Assembly: GCA_015058015.1 (NCBI GenBank)
Contig: SVDM01000021.1
Location: 1 to 45,919, forward strand
Origin: Lachnospiraceae bacterium
GTDB taxonomy: Bacteria; Bacillota; Clostridia; Lachnospirales; Lachnospiraceae
Reading direction: 5' to 3'
DNA length: 45,919 nucleotides
Shown: positions 1 through 8,161 of the stretch, piece after piece
Position numbering within the stretch: position 1 is the stretch's first letter
Layout of the letters: each line of letters starts with the position of its first letter
Program-made: the position numbers and the translations under genes
Notes under the pieces: model-generated
Told to the model about the DNA's origin: nothing
The model's database searches: none
The model's input: only the letters and a program-made list of their open reading frames with translations

Positions 1-234
1 CTTTCTTTTTTGAAAATACACCAAAAAGAAAGGGGCTTTTCAAGATTTTTTATCTTGACATAACACCGCTAGACTAAAATTAGTTTTTATACCATATTCT
101 AACACAGAAAATAAATTCTCGCTTTATTTTTTTGGCATTAACACAATAAAAGTGTAACAAATGTTCAGATTCAAAAAAATACGTAAAATGTAGCACGAAA
201 TTAAAGTGGCGACCATGCTAATATCTCAAATAAC
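1..234. other. AT-rich non-coding stretch at window edge
   Basis: No convincing gene is seen. A TTGACA at 55-60 has no good -10 at the usual spacing. An inverted repeat (1-10 with 23-32) is built only of A/T-rich sequence and may be the tail of a hairpin belonging to the preceding region, which the window cuts off. Confidence 0.3.
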
Positions 235-240
235 AAAAAA

Positions 241-272
241 GCCCACTGTATGATCTCATACAGTGGGCTTTT
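241..272 (-). terminator. Intrinsic terminator of the cytidylate kinase-like gene
   Basis: A long hairpin (arms about 241-252 and 257-268) reads on the minus strand into a run of T from the A-rich stretch at 235-240. It lies 17 bases past the stop codon of the minus-strand gene at 289-909. It could also work on the plus strand, where four T follow. Confidence 0.85.
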
Positions 273-288
273 ACCCTTATACAGGGGA

Positions 289-909
289 TTATCCTTTCAT
301 GAGAGAAATAAGAATCTCTACACACTTGTCGATTCCCAGGACACCGCTGTCAAGGCAGATGTCATAATTCTTAGGGTCGCTCCAATCCTTGTTTGTATGG
401 GTGTGGAAGAAATCACGTCTCTTTTTATCCATCTTTTTAATGCGGGCACCCGCATCTTCTTTGGGAACCTTCTCGGTTTCTATGGTACGTTTCATGCGGA
501 AATCATTGTTTGCATAGATAAATACCTTAAGGCAGTCATCTCTTTCCCTGAAAATGTCAGAGGCGCAGCGTCCGATTATTACGCAATCTCCCTCTGCCAC
601 CTTGGATTCAATAATCCTCTTTTCTTCCATGAAAAGCTTCACGGAAAGAGGCAGGTTGGAAGCTGAAAGCGGTGATTTGGACGAACTGTTAAGGTTACCG
701 CCAATTTTTTGAGAAAGATTGAAGATTATACTGCCGGGAGCAGTCTCCTCTAAGTCTTCAACGTTCTTGGGCTGGAGATCTAAATGTTTAGCTGCCTCAA
801 TGAGAATGTTTCTGTCGTATAAGGGGATTCCCAATTCTTTTGATATACGACGTCCGATCTCATTTCCACCTGTTGCGAATTCACGCTCCATTGCCAGAAT
901 ATGATACAT
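289..909 (-). CDS. Cytidylate kinase-like family protein
   Basis: The 206-residue product fits the cytidylate kinase-like family of small P-loop phosphotransferases. The N-terminus has the family's Arg-Glu followed by a glycine-rich nucleotide loop (TGGNEIGRR, about residues 13-21), then a LGIPLYD segment. A central IIGRCASDIFR segment matches the conserved GRCAD-like nucleotide or lid element. The C-terminal half is basic (KKMDKKRRDFFHTHTNKDW), as in the lid and NMP-binding arm of these proteins. The family is cytosolic, and its true substrate is often unknown, since many members coexist with a real Cmk. The start at 909 is preceded by AAGGGGGG. The gene stands alone between its own extended -10 promoter and a strong terminator. 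Confidence 0.85.
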   Translation of the reverse strand: MYHILAMEREFATGGNEIGRRISKELGIPLYDRNILIEAAKHLDLQPKNVEDLEETAPGSIIFNLSQKIGGNLNSSSKSPLSASNLPLSVKLFMEEKRIIESKVAEGDCVIIGRCASDIFRERDDCLKVFIYANNDFRMKRTIETEKVPKEDAGARIKKMDKKRRDFFHTHTNKDWSDPKNYDICLDSGVLGIDKCVEILISLMKG

Positions 910-985
910 AAAACATACCCCCCTTATGTTGTCTTAAGTGTATACGCATATTTACATAAACAAAATTGTCTAACTACTACTATTG

Positions 986-994
986 ATTATAGCA
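986..994 (-). promoter_or_regulatory. Extended -10 promoter for the cytidylate kinase-like gene
   Basis: On the minus strand this reads TGCTATAAT, an extended -10 element with a perfect TATAAT (991 to 986), about 80 bases before the start codon. No good -35 is seen at 17 bases, which is usual for extended -10 promoters. Confidence 0.5.
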
Positions 995-1062
995 TCTTTT
1001 CTCAAAATTTAAAAGACAAAACAGGAATTAATTGTCAATCTTGGCAAGGAAAAAAGGCCTAG

Positions 1063-1094
1063 AAAAAACAAGGCTCCTTAAAACAGGAGCCTTG
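1063..1094 (-). terminator. Intrinsic terminator of the ABC ATPase/permease gene
   Basis: A perfect 10-bp stem (1069-1078 with 1085-1094) with a 6-base loop is followed on the minus strand by a T-rich run (1068 to 1062). It lies 14 bases beyond the stop codon of the ABC gene. Confidence 0.9.
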
Positions 1095-1107
1095 AAGATA
1101 GTTATAG

Positions 1108-4100
1108 TTATTCAGTTCTAAGTGCGATAACCGGATCTTTCTGGGAAGCAGATCCTGCAGGAATCAGACCGCCTAAGAAAGTAAGGATAACACTTAATAT
1201 TACAAGGGCAATAGCATTCTGCGGGAATATAACCACATACAGGGGAATATTACCGATGTAACTGTGTAATATCATATTGATAATAGGTACCAGGCCATAG
1301 CTTATTCCGATTCCGAAGAGTCCCGATAAAAGGCCTATTATCATGGTCTCCGCATTGAATATGGAGGATATGTTGCCCTTGGACGCACCGATGGCTCGAA
1401 GGATACCAATCTCCTTGGTTCTCTCGTATACGGAGATATATGTAATGATACCAATCATTATTGATGAAACAATAAGTGATATGGATACAAATGCAATAAG
1501 TACGTAAGTAACGGCATTGACAATGGTTTTAACAGAAGACATGAGGATACCGGTGGTATCACTGTATTGGATCTTCTTCTCGTCAAGACCTTTAGCAAGC
1601 ATCTCGTCATTATAGTCTTCTAAGAATGAGATAAACCGTTCCTTGCCGTCGAAGCTGGTGAAGTAGTAGGAGATATAGGTTGGCTCCTCCTTGTCCTGAT
1701 AGCCTAAAGCTATAAGGTTGGTCTTCTGGTTATTGTCCTGCTTCTTGGTCATCATGGCAGTAATAATACGGGTTATCTCTTCCTCACTCATGGCCAGTTT
1801 AAATGCCCCTGCAATCTTTGCGGGATCTACGTTAAATGCCTTGGCCATGTTGGTGGTGGTGTTGGTCATAAGCTGTCCCACCTTGGTGAGGACCGTCATC
1901 TTCATAAGGGCTTCCGTCATACCTTGCGCTACTTTTTCACATGCACCTATATAGGCGGCGTTGTTAAGAAGAGCAGTTTTTGTTTGGGCTAAAATCGCTT
2001 GGTCAATGGGGATATTAAGTATCATCTCGCCCTGATGAGCGGTCATATAGGCCTGCACATACATTCCGGCGCAAGAAGCAATAAGGCCTTTATATGTTTG
2101 CTTGAATACGTCTGCCGGAACAAGATACTTGGCATTTAAATCATTAATGATGGCAGAGGCTTCGTCGCCGGCCAGGTAAGTATCAACCATGCTTTCAAGC
2201 TGCGCAAGCTTGGTAGCATCAATTCCTTCTGAATGTGCTTTAAAGAAACCGTCTATTAAGGACGTGGCGGCGTTATTAAAAGCTTCCTTGGCAGGTCCTG
2301 TATCCGTAGATAAGGCCTCCGAGATTTCCTGCAAGGTACCTTGGGTCTCTTTTTCCATAGCGCTCTGGTCTATCTTGCCCCCAAAGGCTTCTTTAAGCTT
2401 AGCTTCATCAACGCTTACAAGGTCCTGGAAGGAAAGGCCCAGTTCATTTTCTTTGGCATCAAATCTGTTGTTGGAGATAACATCTATCTCCTTATTTTCA
2501 AGCTGTTTTTTTACAATCTCTGTCTTGGAAGAATAGTCAATTATGTAATCTATCAGCTTGGAGGTATAAGCCACGCCCGGGTTAAGGGCCATGGAAGTAA
2601 CTCCCTCCTTGGGAGAGACGATACCGACAATCTTAAGATCCGGAGAGTTGTTATAAACCTCCTGGAAGGTGTCTTTTTCCTTGGTTATATCTTCGTAGAC
2701 ATCGTACTTTTCATTATATCGATACAGGTCTGTAGGACGAATGAGCTTTAGCTTTACATTCATCAAATCCTGATAGGTAAAGGACATGGGAGTATTCTTA
2801 TTCTCAACAGCCTCACCCTGCATTATCTTGGTAACCATCTCAGTGAGCTCATCGTTATCACGAAGTCCCAGAGAATATACCAAAAGATCTGATATGGAAT
2901 CCGGCTCGGAAAGAACGATAATCATTTCGTTGTATTCCGTGGGCCATTTGCCCGCTAATACGTCATAGGAATCCTCTAAGTTCTTGGTATTATCCACCAT
3001 CTGCCCGAATATAGATCCCATATTGGAATAGGAACTAAGGAGCGATGAGCCTCCCAGCATATTGGAAAACAGATTACTGGGATTGAGCTTAACGATTTCG
3101 TTGGTGGAATCAACGGTGTATATCAAGGGGTCTACGCTGTAACCATACTTAACCGTAGATATATCCTTGTTGTAATCCTTGTAGTTGGCATTAATGTGTT
3201 TATTTAGAGACTTCAAGTCATTGGACTTGATTGAAGCCAGTAATTCGGAAATATATTGCTTCTCCTGCACATTACCGGTTTGCTCGCCGCCTTCGCCTGC
3301 CGTTCGCATGGACAAAAGCATACCCGTTATATCCGTAGACTCTTGCATAATGGTAAGAGGATAGGACGAGAGGGTCTCCTCCTGGATGGAATCCACGTAA
3401 TTCTGGAAGCCGTTGGAGGTGGCTTGGATCAAGGCGATACCTATGATACCTATGGACCCGGCAAAGGCAATAAGCACCGTTCGTCCCTTCTTGGTAAGAA
3501 GGTTATTAAGGCTTAAGCGAAATGCCGTGAATAGTTTCATCTTGGTACGTCCGATGGCACGATTAACCTTGGATATCAGATTCTCTCCCGGTGTAATGGG
3601 GTTTGAATCCTCCATAATTACTCCATCCAATATCTTAATGATACGGGAAGAGTATTCTTCTGCAAGCTCCTTGTTATGGGTTACCATGATAATCAGCTTA
3701 TCCTTGGATATTTTTTTAAGAATTTCCATAACCTGAACACTGGTCTTGGTGTCAAGTGCACCGGTGGGCTCATCTGCCAGGATGATTTCAGGGTCGTTTA
3801 CAAGTGCTCGCGCTATGGCAACACGTTGCATCTGACCACCGGATAGCTGGTTTGGTTTCTTATAAATATGATCTTCAAGGCCTACGTCACGAAGGGCCTT
3901 TATTGCTTTTTCCCGTCTTTCTTTTTTAGGGATACCTCCAATGGTAAGGGCGAGCTCTACATTGGAAAGAACGGTCTGATGACCGATAAGATTATAGCTT
4001 TGGAATACAAAGCCGACCTTGTAGTTACGATATGCGTCCCAGTCTCTGTCTCGAAACTGTTTGGTGGAACGCCCGTCAATAATCAAATCACCGGTGGTAT

Positions 4101-4269
4101 AGCGATCCAAACCTCCGATGATGTTGAGAAGAGTTGTTTTTCCGCAGCCGCTTTGTCCAAGAATGGATACAAATTCTGACTCGCGAAACTTAAGCGAGAC
4201 ACCTTTAAGGGCCTCAACCATTTGTCCTCCGGTATTGTATACCTTACGGATATCCTGAAGTTCAAGCAT
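1108..4269 (-). CDS. ABC transporter, ATPase fused to FtsX/MacB-type permease
   Basis: This 1053-residue protein joins a MacB/LolD-type ATPase (residues 1-225) to an FtsX-like permease. Visible ATPase motifs are Walker A GQSGCGKTT (38-46), signature LSGGQ, Walker B ILADEPTGALD and the switch THN. A first membrane segment near residues 265-285 is followed by a very large extracytoplasmic region of roughly 600 residues. The C-terminus has three hydrophobic segments with the typical FtsX stretch ERTKEIGILRAIGAS. Such mechanotransmission transporters act on lipoproteins, peptides or cell-wall enzymes rather than small solutes, so antimicrobial peptide resistance or envelope work is an inference. 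The start is set at 4269, where AAGGAGG sits 7 bases upstream; an in-frame start further upstream (4332) lacks a site. It probably shares an operon with the two genes before it. Confidence 0.88.
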   Translation of the reverse strand: MLELQDIRKVYNTGGQMVEALKGVSLKFRESEFVSILGQSGCGKTTLLNIIGGLDRYTTGDLIIDGRSTKQFRDRDWDAYRNYKVGFVFQSYNLIGHQTVLSNVELALTIGGIPKKERREKAIKALRDVGLEDHIYKKPNQLSGGQMQRVAIARALVNDPEIILADEPTGALDTKTSVQVMEILKKISKDKLIIMVTHNKELAEEYSSRIIKILDGVIMEDSNPITPGENLISKVNRAIGRTKMKLFTAFRLSLNNLLTKKGRTVLIAFAGSIGIIGIALIQATSNGFQNYVDSIQEETLSSYPLTIMQESTDITGMLLSMRTAGEGGEQTGNVQEKQYISELLASIKSNDLKSLNKHINANYKDYNKDISTVKYGYSVDPLIYTVDSTNEIVKLNPSNLFSNMLGGSSLLSSYSNMGSIFGQMVDNTKNLEDSYDVLAGKWPTEYNEMIIVLSEPDSISDLLVYSLGLRDNDELTEMVTKIMQGEAVENKNTPMSFTYQDLMNVKLKLIRPTDLYRYNEKYDVYEDITKEKDTFQEVYNNSPDLKIVGIVSPKEGVTSMALNPGVAYTSKLIDYIIDYSSKTEIVKKQLENKEIDVISNNRFDAKENELGLSFQDLVSVDEAKLKEAFGGKIDQSAMEKETQGTLQEISEALSTDTGPAKEAFNNAATSLIDGFFKAHSEGIDATKLAQLESMVDTYLAGDEASAIINDLNAKYLVPADVFKQTYKGLIASCAGMYVQAYMTAHQGEMILNIPIDQAILAQTKTALLNNAAYIGACEKVAQGMTEALMKMTVLTKVGQLMTNTTTNMAKAFNVDPAKIAGAFKLAMSEEEITRIITAMMTKKQDNNQKTNLIALGYQDKEEPTYISYYFTSFDGKERFISFLEDYNDEMLAKGLDEKKIQYSDTTGILMSSVKTIVNAVTYVLIAFVSISLIVSSIMIGIITYISVYERTKEIGILRAIGASKGNISSIFNAETMIIGLLSGLFGIGISYGLVPIINMILHSYIGNIPLYVVIFPQNAIALVILSVILTFLGGLIPAGSASQKDPVIALRTE

Positions 4270-4309
4270 AATAAACCTCCTTCTTAGGGGAACCGCACCC
4301 CCCCGGCGG

Positions 4310-4477
4310 CTAATCATTTTGTGAAGTTTCATTCTGGGGGGCGGCGAGGTTCTTTATTCTGCACAAACGGGTCTCTTCCTCCATGGGGATATCATCATCC
4401 TCGTCATCGAAGGAAAAGTATGTGCACATCCCGTCCCTTGAGTTCCATTGACAATCATTGTTATTGCAATATTTCAT
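4310..4477 (-). CDS. Small acidic cysteine protein (55 aa), DUF1540-like Cys spacing
   Basis: An open frame of 55 codons runs from ATG at 4477 to TAG at 4310, between the ArgR-like gene (28 bases before) and the ABC gene (40 bases after), all on the minus strand. Cysteines at 4, 9, 18 and 39 give C-x4-C-x8-C plus a distant C. This is the spacing I associate with the small DUF1540 proteins, and the WN after the second Cys also fits. The middle is very acidic (DDEDDD at 24-29). These features suggest a small metal-binding protein, function unknown. The ribosome site is weak (AGGTG, 9 bases upstream), which lowers certainty. A TATAAT lies just before the start codon but has no -35 partner. Confidence 0.6.
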   Translation of the reverse strand: MKYCNNNDCQWNSRDGMCTYFSFDDEDDDIPMEEETRLCRIKNLAAPQNETSQND

Positions 4478-4505
4478 AAATTATAACACCTATAATTGGA
4501 AAATA

Positions 4506-5021
4506 CTAGAGATTAATGTTGGTTAAAAGGTCATAAGTTTTTTCTTTGTCATTTGTTACAATCAGCAGCCCGTTATAACAGGGAAACATGGTAATAATGT
4601 AGGGTTTAAACGTGATTGACTCTGCCAGTGTTTCCATTACAAAGTCAATATATTTCCTGTCCAAGGCAAGAAAAAGGTTAGAAGCGTTATCTAAGAGGTT
4701 CACAGAGTAATGGGCATCAGAAAGGGCGCTTCTTATTATATTGTCCTGGTTAGACTGTTCCTTAGATTTGTTCAAAATATAGTAACCGTTTGCGTCCTTG
4801 GCCATATCCAAAGACTTAATGGCACGCTGAACCTGCTTGGTAAGGGCTGCAGAGGGAGTATAAAGGGATTCGAAGAAGCCCATAAAGTCAGAAGGACGCT
4901 TGAAAGTAGCGTTAACAGTCCGGGCACTGGTCTCAGTAGTAAGGATACGACGTATAATGGCCTCACACTCGGCCCGGCTGGGTGTTTTTTTCTTATTTAG
5001 GGGTCTGAATTCCTCATTCAT
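4506..5021 (-). CDS. Uncharacterised protein with ArgR-like two-part layout
   Basis: The 171-residue product matches no family I can name with certainty. Its middle (TKQVQRAIKSLDMAKDANGYY) resembles the end of the ArgR winged helix, where an xVSRDIKELGLVKV-like segment leads to a GGYxYxL strand. Its last 60 residues (NLFLALD..., ..LLIVTNDKEKTYDLLTNI) follow the rhythm of the ArgR oligomerisation domain. The arginine-binding GDDT region is replaced by FPCYNG, so arginine sensing is unlikely. The N-terminus is lysine-rich. ATG at 5021 is preceded by AAAGGAGGG at 8 bases. It heads the run ArgR-like, 55-aa protein, ABC exporter, so a regulator of that transporter is a reasonable inference. A structure search could show something else. 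Confidence 0.55.
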   Translation of the reverse strand: MNEEFRPLNKKKTPSRAECEAIIRRILTTETSARTVNATFKRPSDFMGFFESLYTPSAALTKQVQRAIKSLDMAKDANGYYILNKSKEQSNQDNIIRSALSDAHYSVNLLDNASNLFLALDRKYIDFVMETLAESITFKPYIITMFPCYNGLLIVTNDKEKTYDLLTNINL

Positions 5022-5045
5022 GATAATTGTCCCTCCTTTTTTCAA

Positions 5046-5524
5046 AATTGTATCACAAATTGGTGAAATTCTTAAGTAAACGGAGGTAAAAAATTAGCAT
5101 TTTTGAGGGCAAATATACGAAAAAACAGGTAAAAAAACGATTTTTAAAGCGGAAAAACAATGCAAAAAAGTTATCTTAAAGGTTGGAAATACAGCAGAAA
5201 TTTTTTGAAATAGCCGTCGGCTAACAACAAATAATCAGTAAATAATATTTAAACCTTACAGAAATCTGTGACGGCTGATTTTACACCTCTTAAAAACGGC
5301 TAAAGCGGAAAAAATATGACACATAGACCAAAAGAGTAGAATTAAATCAAAAGTTAATCGAGCAGAATTTGGGGGCCGTACAAAGAAGAAGAGCCAAAAA
5401 GGACTTGGGAGCATGAAAAGGCAAAGGGCCGAAAAACCTACAAATATAGCGGAATACAAAAAAGAGAAATACTACATATTGTGTGTAACCCGTTGATTTA
5501 ACAAAAAAATTGGGGTCAAAATTC
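5046..5524. other. AT-rich intergenic region between divergent modules
   Basis: About 480 bases without a supported gene. On the minus strand an extended -10 (TGATACAAT, core at 5052 to 5047) probably drives the ArgR-like gene. There is a 13-base palindrome at 5211-5223 (TAGCCG/CGGCTA around one T) and a 13-base direct repeat (ATTTTTGAGGGCA) at 5099-5111 and 5591-5603 that brackets the region. Several short AGCGGAA words recur. No RNA family is recognised. Confidence 0.4.
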
Positions 5525-5553
5525 TTGACAAAATTCACCAAATTTCTTATGAT
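5525..5553 (+). promoter_or_regulatory. Promoter of the abiE-like operon
   Basis: TTGACA (5525-5530), a 17-base spacer and TATGAT (5548-5553). The predicted start of transcription is near 5560, giving a leader of about 46 bases to the first gene. Confidence 0.75.
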
Positions 5554-5605
5554 GAAGAAAAGTAACACGTAAACACATTTAGAGCGGAAGATTTTTGAGG
5601 GCACT

Positions 5606-6199
5606 ATGGAGCTGGAAGAAATTAGAAAAATCGCCTCGAAAAACGGCGGATTTGTAAAAACCGGCCAGCTATCGGAGCTGGGAGTAGATTACCGAGGTAT
5701 TCAAAAACTACTTAAAGAAAAAGAATTGTTAAAAATTAAAAACGGCTTGTATAAGATTCCGGGATTCGATCTGACGGACGAAGAGATCATAGAAAAGCTG
5801 TTTCCAGACGGAGTGTTATGCCTGCAAAGCGCAATGTTATATCACGGCTATACAATTGTGCCGCCACTTAGCTGGAATATTGCGGTTGACAAGGATACAT
5901 CCAAGTCAAGATTCAAGATGGAATATCCGTTTGTTAAACCCTATTTTACAGAGAAAGACCAGCTTATGGTGGGAGCAGAGAAGGTTTCAGTGGGAAAAGC
6001 GCGCCTTTATGTATACAATAAGGAAAGAATGATATGTGATTTCCTGAAATTTGAGAACAAATTAGACCGTACGGTGTACAACCAGGCCATAAGGAGATAC
6101 ATAGAAGACACGGATAAAAACCCTGAAAGACTCTATGAATATGCCCAGATAAGGCGTATTTACAAGAAGGCTAAAGACGTTTTGGGAGTGTGGATATAG
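5606..6199 (+). CDS. abiEi: AbiEi-type antitoxin / transcriptional regulator (type IV TA family)
   Basis: The 197-residue product has the AbiEi layout. An N-terminal winged helix (about residues 1-50: MELEEIRKIASKNGGFVKTGQLSELGV..., then a KNGLYKIPG wing) is followed by the domain with PDGVLCLQSAMLYHGYT and the LYVYNKERMICDFLKF segment near residues 130-150. AbiEi proteins repress their own promoter and counteract the nucleotidyltransferase toxin AbiEii without stable binding. The ATG at 5606 has GAGGG five bases upstream and a near-consensus promoter at 5525. The downstream gene starts one base after the stop, so the two are surely co-expressed. The length is normal for the short form of the family. 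Confidence 0.88.
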   Translation: MELEEIRKIASKNGGFVKTGQLSELGVDYRGIQKLLKEKELLKIKNGLYKIPGFDLTDEEIIEKLFPDGVLCLQSAMLYHGYTIVPPLSWNIAVDKDTSKSRFKMEYPFVKPYFTEKDQLMVGAEKVSVGKARLYVYNKERMICDFLKFENKLDRTVYNQAIRRYIEDTDKNPERLYEYAQIRRIYKKAKDVLGVWI

Positions 6200-6200
6200 A

Positions 6201-7091
6201 ATGGGGAAGTTGTCTTTTGATGATATAAGGCAATTGGCTATTGATAAAGAGGTAAGTTTACAATGGATGATGGCTTCTTTAGTAGAAGAAGAGCTACTTG
6301 CAAAGCTCTGGAGAAGCCCTTTAAAAGAGCGCATAATTGTAAAAAACGATTATACAAGCAAGGAATGGGAGAACCCTTTGGGAGAGGGGATTCCCGGACT
6401 GGAACTGGTGGTATCCGGAGCCTCCTGGGATGAAGTGATAGAAAAGATTTTGGAAGAGGAAGCGGCGGGTACCTGTTTTACAGATGCAAGAGGAACGGAA
6501 TTCATCGAAAACAGAGGCCTTCGTAGCAAGAATTTCCTTATAAAAACAAATTTTGATTATACATCCATGTGGATTCCCCTTGAGCTTACCTGTTACGGAG
6601 AGGATGAGTTTGAATCCTTCTATTGCTCTGTCTACAGTATGTCCTGCAGCAATCAGGTCAAGGAATATACGGGAATAGCCGAGGACTGGGATATATTTGC
6701 CTTTCGAAAGATGCATATAGAAGGAGTCTTTCTGGATAAGGTATGGAGCGTGGCCTTAAGGGAAGAGCTGATTAACAGCATGAAACCTTATGTGGACATA
6801 GTGCGTATATTAGACAGCTTGTGCTTGGAGGGAAGGAGAATACGAAGCTATATGGGCTCAGATAGGCCCATATGCACCAATGAAGTGGACCGTTTAAAAA
6901 AGAACGAGAAAAACCCCAACCTGATACGAAGATGGAAGGCTTATGCCAGAACCTGCGGCATTAAGAATATGTCTTTTTCCCAGGTTATAAACAAGACTTT
7001 AAAGGCGATAGAACCTGTAAGAAGGGCAGCGGATGCCGGTATGGAATTTTTCGGAGACTGGATGCCTGAACTGGGTCGTTACATAGATTAA
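6201..7091 (+). CDS. AbiEii-like protein with degenerate nucleotidyltransferase motifs
   Basis: This 296-residue protein sits where the AbiEii toxin gene should be, one base after abiEi. Its first 48 residues follow the AbiEii start (IRQLAIDKEVSLQ..., then a VEEELLAKLWRSPLKERIIVK segment). The glycine pair that should follow VK (LKGG) is ND at 49-50. The expected DLDF-like metal site is GLELV (66-70). The KDxxD motif is KPYVD (195-199), keeping only the last Asp. The family's AEKL region is recognisable as EGVFLDK (174-180). The frame is intact over its whole length, so this is a maintained protein and not obvious decay. Activity as a GTP-dependent or tRNA nucleotidyltransferase looks improbable. 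The C-terminal 80 residues are basic and unlike anything I recognise. Assignment to AbiEii rests on pattern and position only. Confidence 0.6.
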   Translation: MGKLSFDDIRQLAIDKEVSLQWMMASLVEEELLAKLWRSPLKERIIVKNDYTSKEWENPLGEGIPGLELVVSGASWDEVIEKILEEEAAGTCFTDARGTEFIENRGLRSKNFLIKTNFDYTSMWIPLELTCYGEDEFESFYCSVYSMSCSNQVKEYTGIAEDWDIFAFRKMHIEGVFLDKVWSVALREELINSMKPYVDIVRILDSLCLEGRRIRSYMGSDRPICTNEVDRLKKNEKNPNLIRRWKAYARTCGIKNMSFSQVINKTLKAIEPVRRAADAGMEFFGDWMPELGRYID

Positions 7092-7144
7092 AATAAGTAG
7101 CATAAACATTAAATTTGTGATATATTATTTGGCAGGTGATTTAA

Positions 7145-8161
7145 ATGAGTAACAAAGCTGTCATAGAGATAACGGGCCTTAGCAAAGCCTTTGTGGGCAA
7201 GGATAAAACCGTTGAAGCGCTTGAAGATATCAACCTCACTATTAATGAAGGTGAGATATACGGAATAATAGGAATGAGTGGTGCCGGCAAAAGCACCCTT
7301 GTTCGATGCATGAACTACCTTGAGAAGCCCACCACGGGAACTGTGGTGATAGATGGCAAAGACCTGTCCAAATGCAGCGATAAGGAACTGAGAGAAGTAA
7401 GACACAAAGTTTCTATGATTTTTCAGCATTTCAACCTGCTGATGCAGAGAAATGTGGAAGATAACGTAAGATTTCCCTTAGAGATTATCGGGGTCAAGAA
7501 AGAAGAAGCCAAGAAGAAAGTGGCAGAATTACTGGAGATTGTAGGGCTTTCCGACAAGGCGAAAAGCTATCCTGCCCAGTTATCCGGAGGTCAGAAGCAG
7601 CGTGTGGCCATAGCAAGAGCATTAGCCACGGAACCCGGAATACTTCTGTGTGATGAGGCCACCAGTGCCTTAGACCCAAGCACCACAGATTCTATTCTAA
7701 AGCTGCTTAAAGAGATTAACGAACGAATGAAGATCACCATCGTCATGATTACACATCAGATGAGTGTGGTTGAAGATATATGCCAAAAGGTTGCAATAAT
7801 CGATAACGGACGCTTAGTGGAGACGGGAACAGTGGAAGAAGTATTTACCAGACCCGCCACAGAAGTGGCCAGAAAGCTTGTATATCAGACCGGAGAAGAA
7901 GTATTGGAGCTCAATACTAACCGATGCATCCGAATCGTATTTGACGGAGGTTCTTCTTACGAGCCGGTTATTGCCAATATGGTATTGGAGTGCAAGGTGC
8001 CCGTTAATATTATCTTTGCAAATACCAAAGATATAGACGGACAGGCCTTTGGCCAGATAGTACTCCAGCTTCCGGAGGATGAAGTGCAGGCCGCCAAGGC
8101 CATTCATTACCTGCGAAGCAGGAATCTTAAAGTAGAGGAGTTGGATGGATTCAATGGATAG
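7145..8161 (+). CDS. metN: Methionine ABC importer, ATP-binding protein MetN
   Basis: The 338-residue ATPase energises uptake of D- and L-methionine and is the first gene of metN-metI-metQ. Walker A is GMSGAGKST (43-51), the Q-loop lies in MIFQHFNLL, the signature is LSGGQKQR, Walker B ends in CDEATSALDP, and the switch is THQ. The last 90 residues form the ACT-like NIL domain (RIVFDGGSSYEPVIANM...), which binds methionine and inhibits transport when the cell has enough. The start at 7145 follows AGGTGAT. It overlaps metI by 17 bases. Only 53 bases separate it from the AbiEii-like gene; I find no S-box, T-box or clear promoter there, so control of this operon is not visible. Confidence 0.95.
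   Translation: MSNKAVIEITGLSKAFVGKDKTVEALEDINLTINEGEIYGIIGMSGAGKSTLVRCMNYLEKPTTGTVVIDGKDLSKCSDKELREVRHKVSMIFQHFNLLMQRNVEDNVRFPLEIIGVKKEEAKKKVAELLEIVGLSDKAKSYPAQLSGGQKQRVAIARALATEPGILLCDEATSALDPSTTDSILKLLKEINERMKITIVMITHQMSVVEDICQKVAIIDNGRLVETGTVEEVFTRPATEVARKLVYQTGEEVLELNTNRCIRIVFDGGSSYEPVIANMVLECKVPVNIIFANTKDIDGQAFGQIVLQLPEDEVQAAKAIHYLRSRNLKVEELDGFNG

Noticed and set aside
250-666. Plus-strand open frame opposite the cytidylate kinase-like gene
   Set aside because: It starts inside the terminator hairpin, has no ribosome site, and its product matches nothing, while the other strand encodes a recognisable enzyme.
5206-5230. The 13-base palindrome TAGCCG-T-CGGCTA as a terminator
   Set aside because: No T-run follows on either strand; it may be a protein site, but nothing ties it to a gene.
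5256-5604. Minus-strand frames upstream of abiEi
   Set aside because: They are phenylalanine- and leucine-rich translations of AT-rich DNA without ribosome sites, and they cross the abiE promoter.
6321-6716. Antisense frame inside the AbiEii-like gene
   Set aside because: It has no ribosome site and the sense frame is continuous and coupled to abiEi.
7092-7144. S-box (SAM riboswitch) or T-box before metNIQ
   Set aside because: The gap is only 53 bases and holds no SAM riboswitch or T-box words.
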